Assembly: GCF_025685605.1 (NCBI RefSeq)
Contig: NZ_JAGTUT010000001.1
Coordinates: forward strand, 3,472,001-3,536,000
Direction: 5' to 3'
From: Granulicella arctica
GTDB lineage: Bacteria; Acidobacteriota; Terriglobia; Terriglobales; Acidobacteriaceae
Length of the DNA: 64,000 bases
The notes beneath the pieces are model-generated. The model was given only the letters and a program-made list of their open reading frames with translations. It was not told the DNA's origin and searched no databases. Shown in pieces: positions 26,791 to 34,354 of the stretch. Made by a program: the position numbers and the translations under genes. Position 1 is the first letter of the stretch. Each line of letters begins with the position of its first letter.

Positions 26791-29643
26791 TTAGAAGCGG
26801 AATGAAGTATGCAGGAGAATGATGCGATTGGCAGCACTCGTGAGGCCGAACAGGTTGTTCGTAGAGATGGAGCGTCCGAAGAATGGAGAACTCAGCACCC
26901 CGATTGGAGTTCCCCCATTGGTGGTGTTGAGGACATTGACTGCGTCGAAGCCGAAGCTGAGATTGTAGGCAGGGTCGGGCCTTGCCGGTGCGGGCTGCCC
27001 CGCCTTTACTGTGGTGGCAGGCTCAGCAGGACGTGGGCCGAACTTGACCTGGCGGCTGACTCCCATCGCAAGAAAAAGAAGTCGAGGAGCGATGCCATAG
27101 TTATGCGGAATAATCGCCTCTCCGGGCTGAGGGTTAGCGTCGAAGGTGCCGAACGGAGTTGCGTAAAGAATGGAAGTAGGTCCTGGATTAGTCGCAAACG
27201 CAGGCCGGTCATTGAACTGCGTATCGTTGTTCCGATCCGTTCCAGTGGTGATATCGAAACGAGAGTGTGAAGAGGCGGCCAGGAACATTTCGGAGGAAAA
27301 GTTGAAGGGAAGCTTCACATCGGCATCAGCAAAGAGGCGCTGTCCGACGGGTCGGAAGCCGAGGCCCGAGGGGCCATAGTCGGCGGAGACGTTATACGGC
27401 TGTGACGGAAAGCTCGCCGCACCAGAGGTATCGGCTGTGTCTCGGCGCGCACTATAGAAGGCAAACACTGACAGTCGTTTGGTGAGCTGCAGGTTGGTAT
27501 TGAGGTTCAGGCTCTGGGCCTTCTCGATGCCGTCAGACGCAAACTGGTACACGTCAGAGGAACCCCCTAAGGGACGAGCCCCACTGCCACTGATTGCAGC
27601 ATTGACGTTCTCCGAGTTGTACTGATGCACACCGCGAACGGCATAGTACGTGGCGTTCACGGAGCCAAGCTTGCCATCTTTGCCAAGCGATCGCTCGATA
27701 GAGAGGCTGGCGATATTTTCTGAAGCCACACGTAGATGAGGGCTGATGCTATACGGCGTTGGTGCAACACCACTAAGTTGGGCGACAGACGGAATGTTCG
27801 GATAGAACGAGGGATTGTTGATCAGAAAAGCCTGCTGACTTATCCCGTTCTGACGGATCGAGGTCAGGATATTTCCGGGTGCGAAGCGTTGGTAGAAGAT
27901 CCCGGCACTGCCTCGAATCGTAAACAAAGCGGGGTGCTTTTCCGTCTGACCGACGGCCCAGGTTATGCCTGCACGCGGTGCGGGATTGAAGTGATCCGGG
28001 ATCGCCGTCTGGCTTTCCAGCCGCAGGCCGAATACGGCGGTAATATTCTTTCGGATCTTCCATTCATCTTCAGCGTAGGCACCCAGATCGCCCGTGGTCA
28101 GTTCGGCGTTTGCCTTGCCAGCCGTGAGGCTGAAGAGGCTGGGGGTTCCGGCCTGGTATGCGGCGAGCGTCGGGAAGGTGTATTGACCATTAAAGTTGGC
28201 GGTAGAGATATTCGTCTCGTGCAGCAGCCGATAGCGCGCACCGGTGCGAAGAAAATGATTGCCAAACGAAAAGGAGAGATATTCCTGAAACTCAAACTGA
28301 TCCTGACTATCCTGCGAGGCCTGGGTGGGAGCGCCACCACCATTGAAGGCTCCCTGCACCACAATGGTAGGCGCCGTCGAAGCAGGTGTTTGCGAGAGGC
28401 GCGTCCGTAGATATTGGAAGCGGGTTTCGGAGACGATCTTGGGGCCGACAAGCTGTGTATTGCCGATTTGGAAGGTCTGCACCGTGGTGCTGGTATTGAT
28501 CCCTTCAGAAGGGAGAACAAGGAGGCCCACGCCGCTGTTCGTCGCATCCGACTTGCTGTATTCGTACCGGGAGACCAGCGTGTTCTTCGTGTTGAGCTGA
28601 CGGTCGATGCGGAGGCCGGCCGTAGTATCCGTAGTCGGTGCCGACACGGCGATGGAAAGCTGACTTCCATCAGGATTGAATGCGTTGACGACGGCATTGT
28701 TCTGCTGATCGTCACGCATTCCCGACAGGAACGCAGACGTCTTTTTTCCAAGCGGTCCACTGACATCGCCTCGGCTAAAAAGGAGATAGTAGGGTGGCTG
28801 CTCGCCGGTATAGGGGTTGAGAGAGTTGAAAGCCTTCGTGCTCCCGGACGAAGAGAAATTGCCGTGCACCTTGTCGCTACCCGGCTTCGTAAAAATTTCA
28901 ACTCGACCATAGCCAAGGTCTTCATACTGTGAGGAAAAGGGATTCTGATTGATGCGGATCTCGCGAATGGTGTCCTTGGGAGGGAAGCGTCCTCCACTGA
29001 AGCCGTCGACGTAGATACTGCCGCCACCCTCCCCACCACCGCCGGCCATGGCGAGCACCTGTTGCTGCATCGTGTTGTCGTTATCCGAAAGGGTGTTGAG
29101 TTGATCCCCACGAAAGATCAGCGAGCTCTTGTTATCGGCAGCAGCAGTGCTCGAGGCTGCATTCGATGGAACGTCGATCTCGTCCAACGTCGTGGCGATG
29201 GTAAGACGCAGATCGAGGAGTATCGGCCGTGTGCCAAGGGTAATAGTGCGACTCATCCCATCGAAGCCAACGGCGGATACGGCGACGTCATAGGTCCCAG
29301 CCGGCAGCGAGATGCTGAAGTGGCCCATTGGATCGGTCGTAATCTGGCTGACGCCGGGCGAAGCACCCAGGGAACCATCCGGACCTGCGCTACCGGCAAC
29401 TGAGATCGCGAGGACGGCGTGAGGTATAAGAGCACCGGACGGATCTGTAATGGTTCCGCTCAAAGTCGTGACCGCGGCCGGTGCAGCGCTCGAAGCCAGT
29501 GGCTGCTGGAGCAAGGACGAGACCTGCGCGAAACCCTGCAAAGGAAGGGCCGGCAAAATTGACGAAGAGACAACCATCCAGCGTAGAAGGAGCTTGCACC
29601 AACAAATATTCACGAACACCCGGGGTACCGCATGAAGAGCCAT
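26791..29643 (-). CDS. TonB-dependent receptor with N-terminal carboxypeptidase-regulatory domain (Oar-like)
   Basis: From the ATG at 29643 the protein has 950 residues (an ATG at 29739 would add 32 without a signal-like start). A signal-like hydrophobic stretch ends at LPLQGFAQ. Then follow a carboxypeptidase-regulatory beta-sandwich (SGTITDPSGALIPHAVL ... GTYDVAVSAVGF), a plug domain containing IYVDGFSGGRFPP and YGRVEIFTKPGSDKVHG, and a large beta-barrel ending in HTSFRF with a terminal Phe. It probably imports or binds a large substrate at the outer membrane. No TonB or transporter genes are adjacent, and unlike the second receptor in this window it has no neighbouring regulator. The GGGGEGGG run in the plug is unusual. 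Confidence 0.9.
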   Translation of the reverse strand: MALHAVPRVFVNICWCKLLLRWMVVSSSILPALPLQGFAQVSSLLQQPLASSAAPAAVTTLSGTITDPSGALIPHAVLAISVAGSAGPDGSLGASPGVSQITTDPMGHFSISLPAGTYDVAVSAVGFDGMSRTITLGTRPILLDLRLTIATTLDEIDVPSNAASSTAAADNKSSLIFRGDQLNTLSDNDNTMQQQVLAMAGGGGEGGGSIYVDGFSGGRFPPKDTIREIRINQNPFSSQYEDLGYGRVEIFTKPGSDKVHGNFSSSGSTKAFNSLNPYTGEQPPYYLLFSRGDVSGPLGKKTSAFLSGMRDDQQNNAVVNAFNPDGSQLSIAVSAPTTDTTAGLRIDRQLNTKNTLVSRYEYSKSDATNSGVGLLVLPSEGINTSTTVQTFQIGNTQLVGPKIVSETRFQYLRTRLSQTPASTAPTIVVQGAFNGGGAPTQASQDSQDQFEFQEYLSFSFGNHFLRTGARYRLLHETNISTANFNGQYTFPTLAAYQAGTPSLFSLTAGKANAELTTGDLGAYAEDEWKIRKNITAVFGLRLESQTAIPDHFNPAPRAGITWAVGQTEKHPALFTIRGSAGIFYQRFAPGNILTSIRQNGISQQAFLINNPSFYPNIPSVAQLSGVAPTPYSISPHLRVASENIASLSIERSLGKDGKLGSVNATYYAVRGVHQYNSENVNAAISGSGARPLGGSSDVYQFASDGIEKAQSLNLNTNLQLTKRLSVFAFYSARRDTADTSGAASFPSQPYNVSADYGPSGLGFRPVGQRLFADADVKLPFNFSSEMFLAASSHSRFDITTGTDRNNDTQFNDRPAFATNPGPTSILYATPFGTFDANPQPGEAIIPHNYGIAPRLLFLAMGVSRQVKFGPRPAEPATTVKAGQPAPARPDPAYNLSFGFDAVNVLNTTNGGTPIGVLSSPFFGRSISTNNLFGLTSAANRIILLHTSFRF

Positions 29644-29850
29644 TGATAACTTGGTAGATGTGTACAGCTTAGACGGTCCACACGGATGAATGTAAGAGTG
29701 ACGTTTACAAATGTTGTCATTCCCATCGATGCTACGCAACAGATCGACGGCAGATAGACCAGGTCGGCGATAGCAATAATGCCGAATATAAAGGCCAAAC
29801 CGTTAGCCCCGGCTTAGGGTCAACACCATCGACTAGCAAATCCTGCAAAA

Positions 29851-29897
29851 CCAACTTTCGGCAACTTCGGCCGTTATTGCCGAAAACGCCGTTTTCC
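29851..29897 (+). repeat. Palindromic intergenic repeat type 1, copy A
   Basis: The left arm CTTTCGGCAACTTCGG and right arm TTGCCGAAAACGCCGTTTTC are separated by about 5 bases and can fold into a hairpin. It lies 31 bases before the 29929 gene and is the first member of the directional series described in the findings. Confidence 0.8.
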
Positions 29898-29928
29898 ACG
29901 AACGACGCGTCGCCGGTATTCTCAGGGC

Positions 29929-30375
29929 ATGAACTATGCGACTGTGGTGCCCGAGTTGTTCAGCCGGTTTCCTAAACTTGAGGCTACCTATCATGCAGAG
30001 TTCGCATATATGGGAGACGACGAAGCCATTCATTACATCGTCTTCGGCTCAATCCTCATACCTGCTTTAACAGCTGCGTTGGAGGAGGGGGATTTGGGGG
30101 TTATCCTTCCGATCTGTGCATTCCTAGAGGATGCTTCGGTTGCTGCCCGGCACGACAACTTCTTGGGGGACCTAATGAAGGTCGAAGTGGCCGAGTGGCT
30201 TGGATGGGCGCCAAACGAAGAGCGACTCGCTCCTTGGCTCGGTTTAGAGACAAAACGCTTATGTAACTACATTCCCGGTCTTGCTACGCAACGCCTTCAG
30301 CTACGCGCTGAAGCCAAAGCAAGCAACATCTCTCGACGGATAGCCGCAACAATCAAGAGCCTATGGCCTACATGA
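29929..30375 (+). CDS. Hypothetical protein, immunity-like helical protein
   Basis: This 148-residue soluble protein has acidic and helical composition (ATVVPELFSRFPKLEATY, AALEEGDLGVILPICAFLED, LMKVEVAEWLGWAPNEERL). The overall look resembles small stand-alone proteins of the DUF7674 or immunity type that are often found in accessory arrays, but no catalytic motif is seen and the assignment is weak. It lies between two copies of the type 1 repeat. A ribosome site is poor (TCAGGG). Confidence 0.6.
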   Translation: MNYATVVPELFSRFPKLEATYHAEFAYMGDDEAIHYIVFGSILIPALTAALEEGDLGVILPICAFLEDASVAARHDNFLGDLMKVEVAEWLGWAPNEERLAPWLGLETKRLCNYIPGLATQRLQLRAEAKASNISRRIAATIKSLWPT

Positions 30376-30380
30376 AACGG

Positions 30381-30486
30381 AGACCTTCCGCAAAGTCGGT
30401 GTTTCGTCAACCTGGGGCGGCCGGACTCCGGATTGGGATCTGAACAGGGGGAGGTCGCCTTGAACTTTGCCATAACGCCGTTTTGC
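30381..30486 (+). repeat. Palindromic repeat type 1, copy B0 (split)
   Basis: The left half CAAAGTCGGTGTTTCGTCAAC (about 30391-30411) and the right half CATAACGCCGTTTTGC (about 30471-30486) are separated by some 60 bases of unrelated sequence. It lies between the genes at 29929 and 30544 and looks like a copy split by an insertion. Confidence 0.5.
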
Positions 30487-30543
30487 AGCAGTGAGATGAC
30501 TTAGCGCGCTCCCCTTCAGCTGCGGACTGGTCTGTAAGGATTC

Positions 30544-30738
30544 TCACCCCAACAAGATCAACTTTAGGCCACCGCAGATTAGAAGTAACCCGGCAACGAC
30601 GAAGACGATCCGTCCAGAACGTTCCGAGACTTTGCGATTGAAAGTTGTCATAGCATCTGGGTCACCCGCAGAAAATTCGCCCCCTCGTATACCTAGAGCT
30701 ACGCCAGCGATGCCTCCAATGATAAGTATCACTCCCAT
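30544..30738 (-). CDS. Small hypothetical membrane protein
   Basis: From the ATG at 30738 the product has 64 residues with two hydrophobic helices (GVILIIGGIAGVALGI and GRIVFVVAGLLLICGGLKLILL) joined by a polar segment containing TTFNRKVSERS. No family is recognised. It is flanked on both sides by type 1 repeats and transcribed against the direction of its neighbour at 29929. Eleven extra residues would be added by the ATG at 30771. Confidence 0.5.
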   Translation of the reverse strand: MGVILIIGGIAGVALGIRGGEFSAGDPDAMTTFNRKVSERSGRIVFVVAGLLLICGGLKLILLG

Positions 30739-30785
30739 GAAGTCAGTGTATTCCCGGGGATGGCACCGCATAGGCGCCGTTTCCG

Positions 30786-30840
30786 CAAAGTCGGTGTTCT
30801 CGGCAACTTCGATCGTTATCCCCGCAAACGCCGTCTTCAG
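30786..30840 (+). repeat. Palindromic repeat type 1, copy B
   Basis: A full-length copy, with AAAGTCGGTGTTCTCGGCAA on the left and CCCCGCAAACGCCGTCTTC on the right. It lies between two minus-strand genes (30544-30738 and 30881-31189). Confidence 0.8.
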
Positions 30841-30880
30841 GGAACCTGTTCATTGCTGATACGGCTGTGCCCTACGGACT

Positions 30881-31189
30881 CTATCTCTCCGCCGCCGCTT
30901 GACGCCTCAAGTTCAACCACCAGTAGAAGGGAAGACTGAAGGCCATGCCTCCCAGCAGCGATAGCAGAATAAACCAGTACCACCGGATGGGCCCGAGGGG
31001 CCGCACGGCAAATAGATACGCAAGAACTCCCATCGCGAGGAAGGCGTCGAGCATGAAGGAGGACGCGAGTAGGTTGTGGGTCACTCCTCCGCAACCGTTT
31101 GTTTGATGAAGCGAGGCGTAGAGAAACATGTTGTTCGGAACCACTAGACCGAGAAGAGCGACTACAAATAGAAGCCACCGCTGGTTCAT
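30881..31189 (-). CDS. DUF2834-like small membrane protein
   Basis: This 102-residue product starts at the ATG at 31189 (GGAGG about 11 bases upstream). It has three hydrophobic helices: LLFVVALLGLVVPNNMFLY, SSFMLDAFLAMGVLAYLFAV and WYWFILLSLLGGMAFSLPFYWWL, ending in a short basic tail. The helix order and the GLVVPN turn resemble DUF2834 proteins, whose function is unknown. It sits between two type 1 repeats. Confidence 0.6.
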   Translation of the reverse strand: MNQRWLLFVVALLGLVVPNNMFLYASLHQTNGCGGVTHNLLASSFMLDAFLAMGVLAYLFAVRPLGPIRWYWFILLSLLGGMAFSLPFYWWLNLRRQAAAER

Positions 31190-31293
31190 TCGTTTCCCGA
31201 CCTCCACGTTTTGCGAATGCCCTACGTTCCTGCATTTGGCCTTCGCTGTCAAACCTTTTATCGATGTGAATGGTCGATGAGCTTCTGCTCCCA

Positions 31294-31371
31294 AAAAGTC
31301 AAGGTTTTCGGCAATCACGACGTTTTCGCTCGTCCTAGCCGGTCGAATTTTCCGAAAACGCCGTTTTCCGG
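31294..31371 (+). repeat. Palindromic repeat type 1, copy C (extended loop)
   Basis: The left arm AAAAGTCAAGGTTTTCGGCAA and right arm TTTCCGAAAACGCCGTTTTCC are separated by about 35 bases, longer than in other copies. Part of the loop (CGTTTTCG) repeats arm sequence. Confidence 0.75.
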
Positions 31372-31398
31372 GGAATCACCGCTAGACACCATCAGCAC

Positions 31399-31818
31399 TC
31401 AGAAGTGTTTGGCATTTCCGATCATGAAGTCCAGGTATCGTCTGCTCGCCTCGTTGTGCTCCAAAGGGATCAGGTATGTTCCATTGGCTAGCGAAATCCA
31501 TCCATCTCCGCTCTTCTGAGTGATGACGATCTCATCTTGAGTTCGTGGGACCGTTCCAGCGTAAGGAATGAACGGCCCATGCTGACGCACAACTCCATCA
31601 ACGTTTGCGATTACACATTGGACGGCATTGGGATCGACAGCACAAGACTCCCATAGTCCTCGACCGTTCGGCCCTTGTATGTAAGTCGCGTCAGGAGATA
31701 TGTTGGCTGGACGTGGCGGAGCGTAAGGACTTCGATGTGTGATGTAGAACCTTGCACCGGCGACGGCAAACCAGCAGACCATGGTGACCGCCGCTACGAC
31801 TAGCAACCGACGTTTCAC
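31399..31818 (-). CDS. Hypothetical membrane-anchored or secreted protein
   Basis: This 139-residue protein has a basic start followed by one hydrophobic helix (LLVVAAVTMVCWFAVAGARF) and then a soluble domain with two Cys residues (ESCAVDPNAVQCVIANVDG) that could form a disulfide. The helix may be an uncleaved anchor or a signal peptide. No family is recognised. It is bracketed by type 1 repeat copies. Confidence 0.55.
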   Translation of the reverse strand: MKRRLLVVAAVTMVCWFAVAGARFYITHRSPYAPPRPANISPDATYIQGPNGRGLWESCAVDPNAVQCVIANVDGVVRQHGPFIPYAGTVPRTQDEIVITQKSGDGWISLANGTYLIPLEHNEASRRYLDFMIGNAKHF

Positions 31819-31849
31819 TCCCTTGTCTCCTCGGAATGATCGTACATCC

Positions 31850-31876
31850 TCGAAAGTCGTCTTTTCGGAAACTCGA
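31850..31876 (+). repeat. Palindromic repeat type 1, copy D (left half only)
   Basis: Only the left arm is present: CGAAAGTCGTCTTTTCGGAAACTCGAG. It lies between the genes at 31399-31818 and 31880-32185, both on the minus strand. Confidence 0.55.
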
Positions 31877-31879
31877 GTC

Positions 31880-32185
31880 TCAAGTGTGCAGATCAGCTTC
31901 TAGCGGCAGACCACAGTTCGCACATCGAGATCGAAATGGCATGGAAATCGTTGACTTATCGCTTCGGAGGAAGCTTCGTCTGCAACGTGGACAGCGCCAA
32001 TTCACAAGCAAGCGGCCTTGATTGAGCCACAACGCTCCATATATCAGCAAAACAGGTAGAAACCATCTTTCGCCCAAGAGCTGGGAAGCTCCTCCAACAA
32101 CAAACGGGAAGGCTATGAACATCAGGGCTGTAGTTACTTGCAGGATATACAAGCCCTGCCATCTTTGCTGTTCCATGTCCTTCAT
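31880..32185 (-). CDS. Small membrane protein with C-terminal zinc ribbon
   Basis: This 101-residue protein has two hydrophobic helices (LYILQVTTALMFIAFPFVVGG and WFLPVLLIYGALWL), then a basic linker and a four-cysteine zinc ribbon: CPRC, 18 residues, CANCG. The layout of two helices plus a cytoplasmic zinc finger is simple and its function is unknown. It is flanked by type 1 repeats. Confidence 0.6.
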   Translation of the reverse strand: MKDMEQQRWQGLYILQVTTALMFIAFPFVVGGASQLLGERWFLPVLLIYGALWLNQGRLLVNWRCPRCRRSFLRSDKSTISMPFRSRCANCGLPLEADLHT

Positions 32186-32210
32186 TCACCCTGAAGAAGT
32201 GTACTTGCTT

Positions 32211-32264
32211 GAAAGTCGGTGATTTCGGCAACTTCGGTTGTTATTGCTCAAAACGCCGTTTTGC
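32211..32264 (+). repeat. Palindromic repeat type 1, copy E
   Basis: A full copy, with GAAAGTCGGTGATTTCGGCAA on the left and TTGCTCAAAACGCCGTTTTG on the right. It separates a minus-strand gene (31880-32185) from a plus-strand gene (32294-32686) and lies in the 5' leader regions of both. Confidence 0.8.
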
Positions 32265-32293
32265 TTGCCATTGCCGATTGGTATGCTTTCACG

Positions 32294-32686
32294 ATGAGTC
32301 GAATGCTGTCTGGATTGGAGTACTTCGCGGCGGGTTTGGTCGGATTGGTAATGGCGTTCGTCCTTACCGGTTGCGTCAGTTACGTCGTCTTTCCCAAGGA
32401 CGGACCGCTTGGTGAAGGTTTCGCAATCATGCTCATCTACCTCATTGTTGTTTGCGCATGTATTCCCAGTTATGCAATTTTGATGAGCCTTCACCGGAGG
32501 GGCCGCAGAGATACCCCGGGCTTGATTGCCTCCGAGGTCATTTTGCGAGCCTCATTCTTTGCCGCAGCATGTATTGTCTGCTTCATGGCGATAAAGCTTC
32601 CGACAACTATCGTGACGAAGTGGGTGACCTGTTTGGCAGCCGTACCTCTTGGTGTATGGGCTATCAAACCGATCCCAATTTTTTGA
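32294..32686 (+). CDS. Small multi-spanning membrane protein
   Basis: From the ATG at 32294 the product has 130 residues with four hydrophobic helices (AAGLVGLVMAFVLTGCVSYVV, FAIMLIYLIVVCACIPSYAIL, ASFFAAACIVCFMAI and WVTCLAAVPLGVWAI). An earlier in-frame ATG at 32219 lies inside the repeat and is rejected. No family is recognised. The stop is 2 bases before the next type 1 repeat. Confidence 0.55.
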   Translation: MSRMLSGLEYFAAGLVGLVMAFVLTGCVSYVVFPKDGPLGEGFAIMLIYLIVVCACIPSYAILMSLHRRGRRDTPGLIASEVILRASFFAAACIVCFMAIKLPTTIVTKWVTCLAAVPLGVWAIKPIPIF

Positions 32687-32687
32687 A

Positions 32688-32739
32688 TGTCGGGCTTTCG
32701 GCAACTTTGATTTATTGTTTCTGAAAGAACCGTTTTTCA
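32688..32739 (+). repeat. Palindromic repeat type 1, copy F
   Basis: A diverged full-length copy: TGTCGGGCTTTCGGCAACTTT, then TTCTGAAAGAACCGTTTTTC. It begins immediately after the stop of the 32294 gene. Confidence 0.65.
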
Positions 32740-32768
32740 TTCCTCACGCCTTGCGGAGGCCTACACTG

Positions 32769-32993
32769 GTGGAACTACCCAACTGCCTGATTGTTCTGCT
32801 AGACCAACCATCTACTAGGCTTCAACACGTTGTCGTGGCTTGCACGGGCCTCGTGGGTATTCTGCAAGGTCTTCTATCTACCAACGCTAAAAACGAAGAG
32901 ACATACGAAAGTCGTTTTCAGTTCTGGTTGGCTAGTAGGCAGAGACAATTTTACTGCGCGGTTGGAGCGCTGCTTATAGTCTTTGCCCTGTAG
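32769..32993 (+). CDS. Possible small membrane protein (GTG start)
   Basis: A GTG at 32769 with GGAGG 9 bases upstream opens a 74-residue frame with two hydrophobic segments (HVVVACTGLVGILQGLL and FYCAVGALLIVFAL) around a polar, charged loop. The same frame is open further upstream through the repeat, but an ATG there would lack a ribosome site. Its position between two type 1 repeats matches the other units of the array. Confidence 0.45.
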   Translation: MELPNCLIVLLDQPSTRLQHVVVACTGLVGILQGLLSTNAKNEETYESRFQFWLASRQRQFYCAVGALLIVFAL

Positions 32994-33031
32994 AGATTTC
33001 TTGGCGGTGGCAGCTGACGGTCGCCGTTGCT

Positions 33032-33071
33032 CCTCGAAAGTCGGTGTTTTCGGCAACTTCGCTTTTTCTGT
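33032..33071 (+). repeat. Palindromic repeat type 1, copy G (left half)
   Basis: The left arm CGAAAGTCGGTGTTTTCGGCAACTTCG is nearly identical to the consensus; the right arm is missing. It is the last copy of the dense array, upstream of the Cys/His-rich gene at 33201. Confidence 0.7.
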
Positions 33072-33097
33072 GACACATTGGCCTACGAGTTAGCCAT

Positions 33098-33132
33098 TTG
33101 TGATACGCTTAGGTTAGTAGGAAATATCACAA
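33098..33132. promoter_or_regulatory. Inverted repeat upstream of the Cys/His-rich protein gene
   Basis: TTGTGATA (33098-33105) and TATCACAA (33125-33132) are perfect complements 19 bases apart, about 70 bases before the start of the 33201 gene. Symmetry and position suggest an operator. Confidence 0.4.
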
Positions 33133-33154
33133 GCTCGGCTACCCAGCCGGGCTT
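33131..33154 (+). terminator. Leader hairpin (attenuator or terminator-like)
   Basis: AAGCTCGGCT and AGCCGGGCTT pair at 9 of 10 positions around the loop ACCC, followed by a T-rich GTTGCGTTT. It lies in the leader of the 33201 gene and overlaps by two bases the inverted repeat just upstream. Confidence 0.4.
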
Positions 33155-33200
33155 GTTGCGTTTAACCAGCACCCCAACCAGAGCAACAAGGGAGATCACC

Positions 33201-33905
33201 ATGTCCGAATCGACGTCTGAAGCCAAAAAGTCCTACCAGTGCCGCCACATCTTCACCGACGGCCACCAGTGCGGCAGCCCTGCCCTCCGCACCCAGAAGC
33301 TCTGCTTCTACCACCACGCCAGCCGTCAGCCCGCCGCCCACAAGACCGTCCACGGCATCACCTTCATCGCCCTGCCCGCACCCGACGACTTCCACGCCAT
33401 CCAGCGCGGCCTCTCCGAAGTCCTGCGCCTGCTCGCCTCGAACGGCATCGACGACCGCCACGCCACCGCCCTCATCAAGGGACTCTCGGTTTGCAGCGCC
33501 AACCTCGCCCGCGCCGCACGTCACGCCAGGTCCATGCCCGCCGCCACCGAACTCGTCCAGGACTTCATCCAGGACCCCCTCCTCGGTGTCCTCGCCCCCG
33601 GACCGGAACCAGAAGCCTCCATCGAAGATCCCATCCCCGACTACACCCCCGTCCAGACCCCCCGCCCCACCCTCGAATACACCACCACCCACGAAGCCAT
33701 CGCCCTGGCCAACGCCCAATGGGACGCAGCCCAAAAGCAGCTCGCCGCCCACGCCGCAGCCCGGGCTGCAGGCAAGTCCGAACAAGTCCAGACCTATCCC
33801 ACCCCGAATCAAGACTTTGGACCTCAGAAAAAAATAATACCGAAGTCCGCCCCCTCGGCCTTCCGCCCCGAATCCCCAGCTCGCCCAATAGCCGTCCAAG
33901 CATGA
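33201..33905 (+). CDS. Cys/His-rich hypothetical protein with disordered Pro/Ala-rich tail
   Basis: This 234-residue product starts at the ATG at 33201 (GGGAG 6 bases upstream). Residues 14-39 hold a probable zinc site, C14-x9-C24-x10-C35-x2-H38-H39, in the context CRHIFTDGHQCGSPAL and LCFYHH. A helical middle (residues 60-120) follows, and the last 110 residues are rich in Pro, Ala and Gln and look disordered. In my experience proteins with this N-terminus recur in acidobacterial genomes; the function is unknown. Codon use is strongly GC-rich at third positions, unlike the neighbouring array genes. A hairpin and an inverted repeat lie in its leader. Confidence 0.75.
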   Translation: MSESTSEAKKSYQCRHIFTDGHQCGSPALRTQKLCFYHHASRQPAAHKTVHGITFIALPAPDDFHAIQRGLSEVLRLLASNGIDDRHATALIKGLSVCSANLARAARHARSMPAATELVQDFIQDPLLGVLAPGPEPEASIEDPIPDYTPVQTPRPTLEYTTTHEAIALANAQWDAAQKQLAAHAAARAAGKSEQVQTYPTPNQDFGPQKKIIPKSAPSAFRPESPARPIAVQA

Positions 33906-34262
33906 CTCCCGTGGTTTCACCGCTGCGCTGAATGCGTTTGACGCTGACGAGCCATCGAGCGTGGCACTGTTCAGTGGCTTGAGAGAATAAGGCAGCGTGC
34001 AAGGCGTGATCAGAAGATCGGACCACCTTGAGCGACCCTGAGATAACCTGCCTTATCTCGCCATTGCCATAGACACATATTCGACAGTAGACTGAAAAGG
34101 ACCGGTCGATTTCTGCTGTTCGCATATGCTCCGCTCAACTCACGTAAGTGCCCTGACAGATAGGTCACACAGAGTGTGAACGGAGCTCGTTGAGCAGCAG
34201 GATCTGAGGGCAACTGAACAAAGCAGATGCTTCCAGCTTGTTCAGTTGACCTGACATAACGC
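33906..34262. other. Non-coding stretch before tRNA-Ser
   Basis: No gene with believable composition is seen in these 357 bases, on either strand, and no clear repeat. Confidence 0.5.
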
Positions 34263-34354
34263 GGAGAGTTGGCAGAGCCCGGTTGAATGCACCTGACTCG
34301 AAATCAGACATCGTCGTAAGGCGATCGGGGGTTCGAATCCCTCACTCTCCGCCA
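34263..34354 (+). tRNA. tRNA-Ser (anticodon CGA), CCA encoded
   Basis: The acceptor arms GGAGAGT and ACTCTCC pair fully, with discriminator G and an encoded CCA. The anticodon loop CTCGAAA gives CGA for UCG codons. The long variable arm (ATCG...CGAT) and the T-arm GGGGG/CCCTC are those of a class II serine tRNA. The anticodon stem CCTGA/TCAGA has a C-A mismatch at its outer pair (27-43). Confidence 0.95.

Noticed and set aside
29851..33071. Integron attC sites
   Set aside because: The repeats are palindromic, same-facing and one per gene, but I could not place the conserved RYYYAAC and GTTRRRY core sites at their ends, genes run in both directions, and no integrase is present. The integron reading is kept only as an analogy.
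29851..33071. CRISPR array
   Set aside because: Repeat spacing is hundreds of bases with genes between, repeats vary in sequence, and no cas genes are seen.
33162..33920. Open frame of 252 codons on the minus strand
   Set aside because: It is antisense to the Cys/His-rich gene and consists of Gly- and Val-rich low-complexity sequence, which results from the GC-rich third positions of the real gene.
33565..34125. Open frame of 186 codons on the minus strand
   Set aside because: It overlaps the 3' half of the Cys/His-rich gene in antisense and continues into non-coding DNA. Its Arg/Gly/Trp-rich composition is not protein-like.
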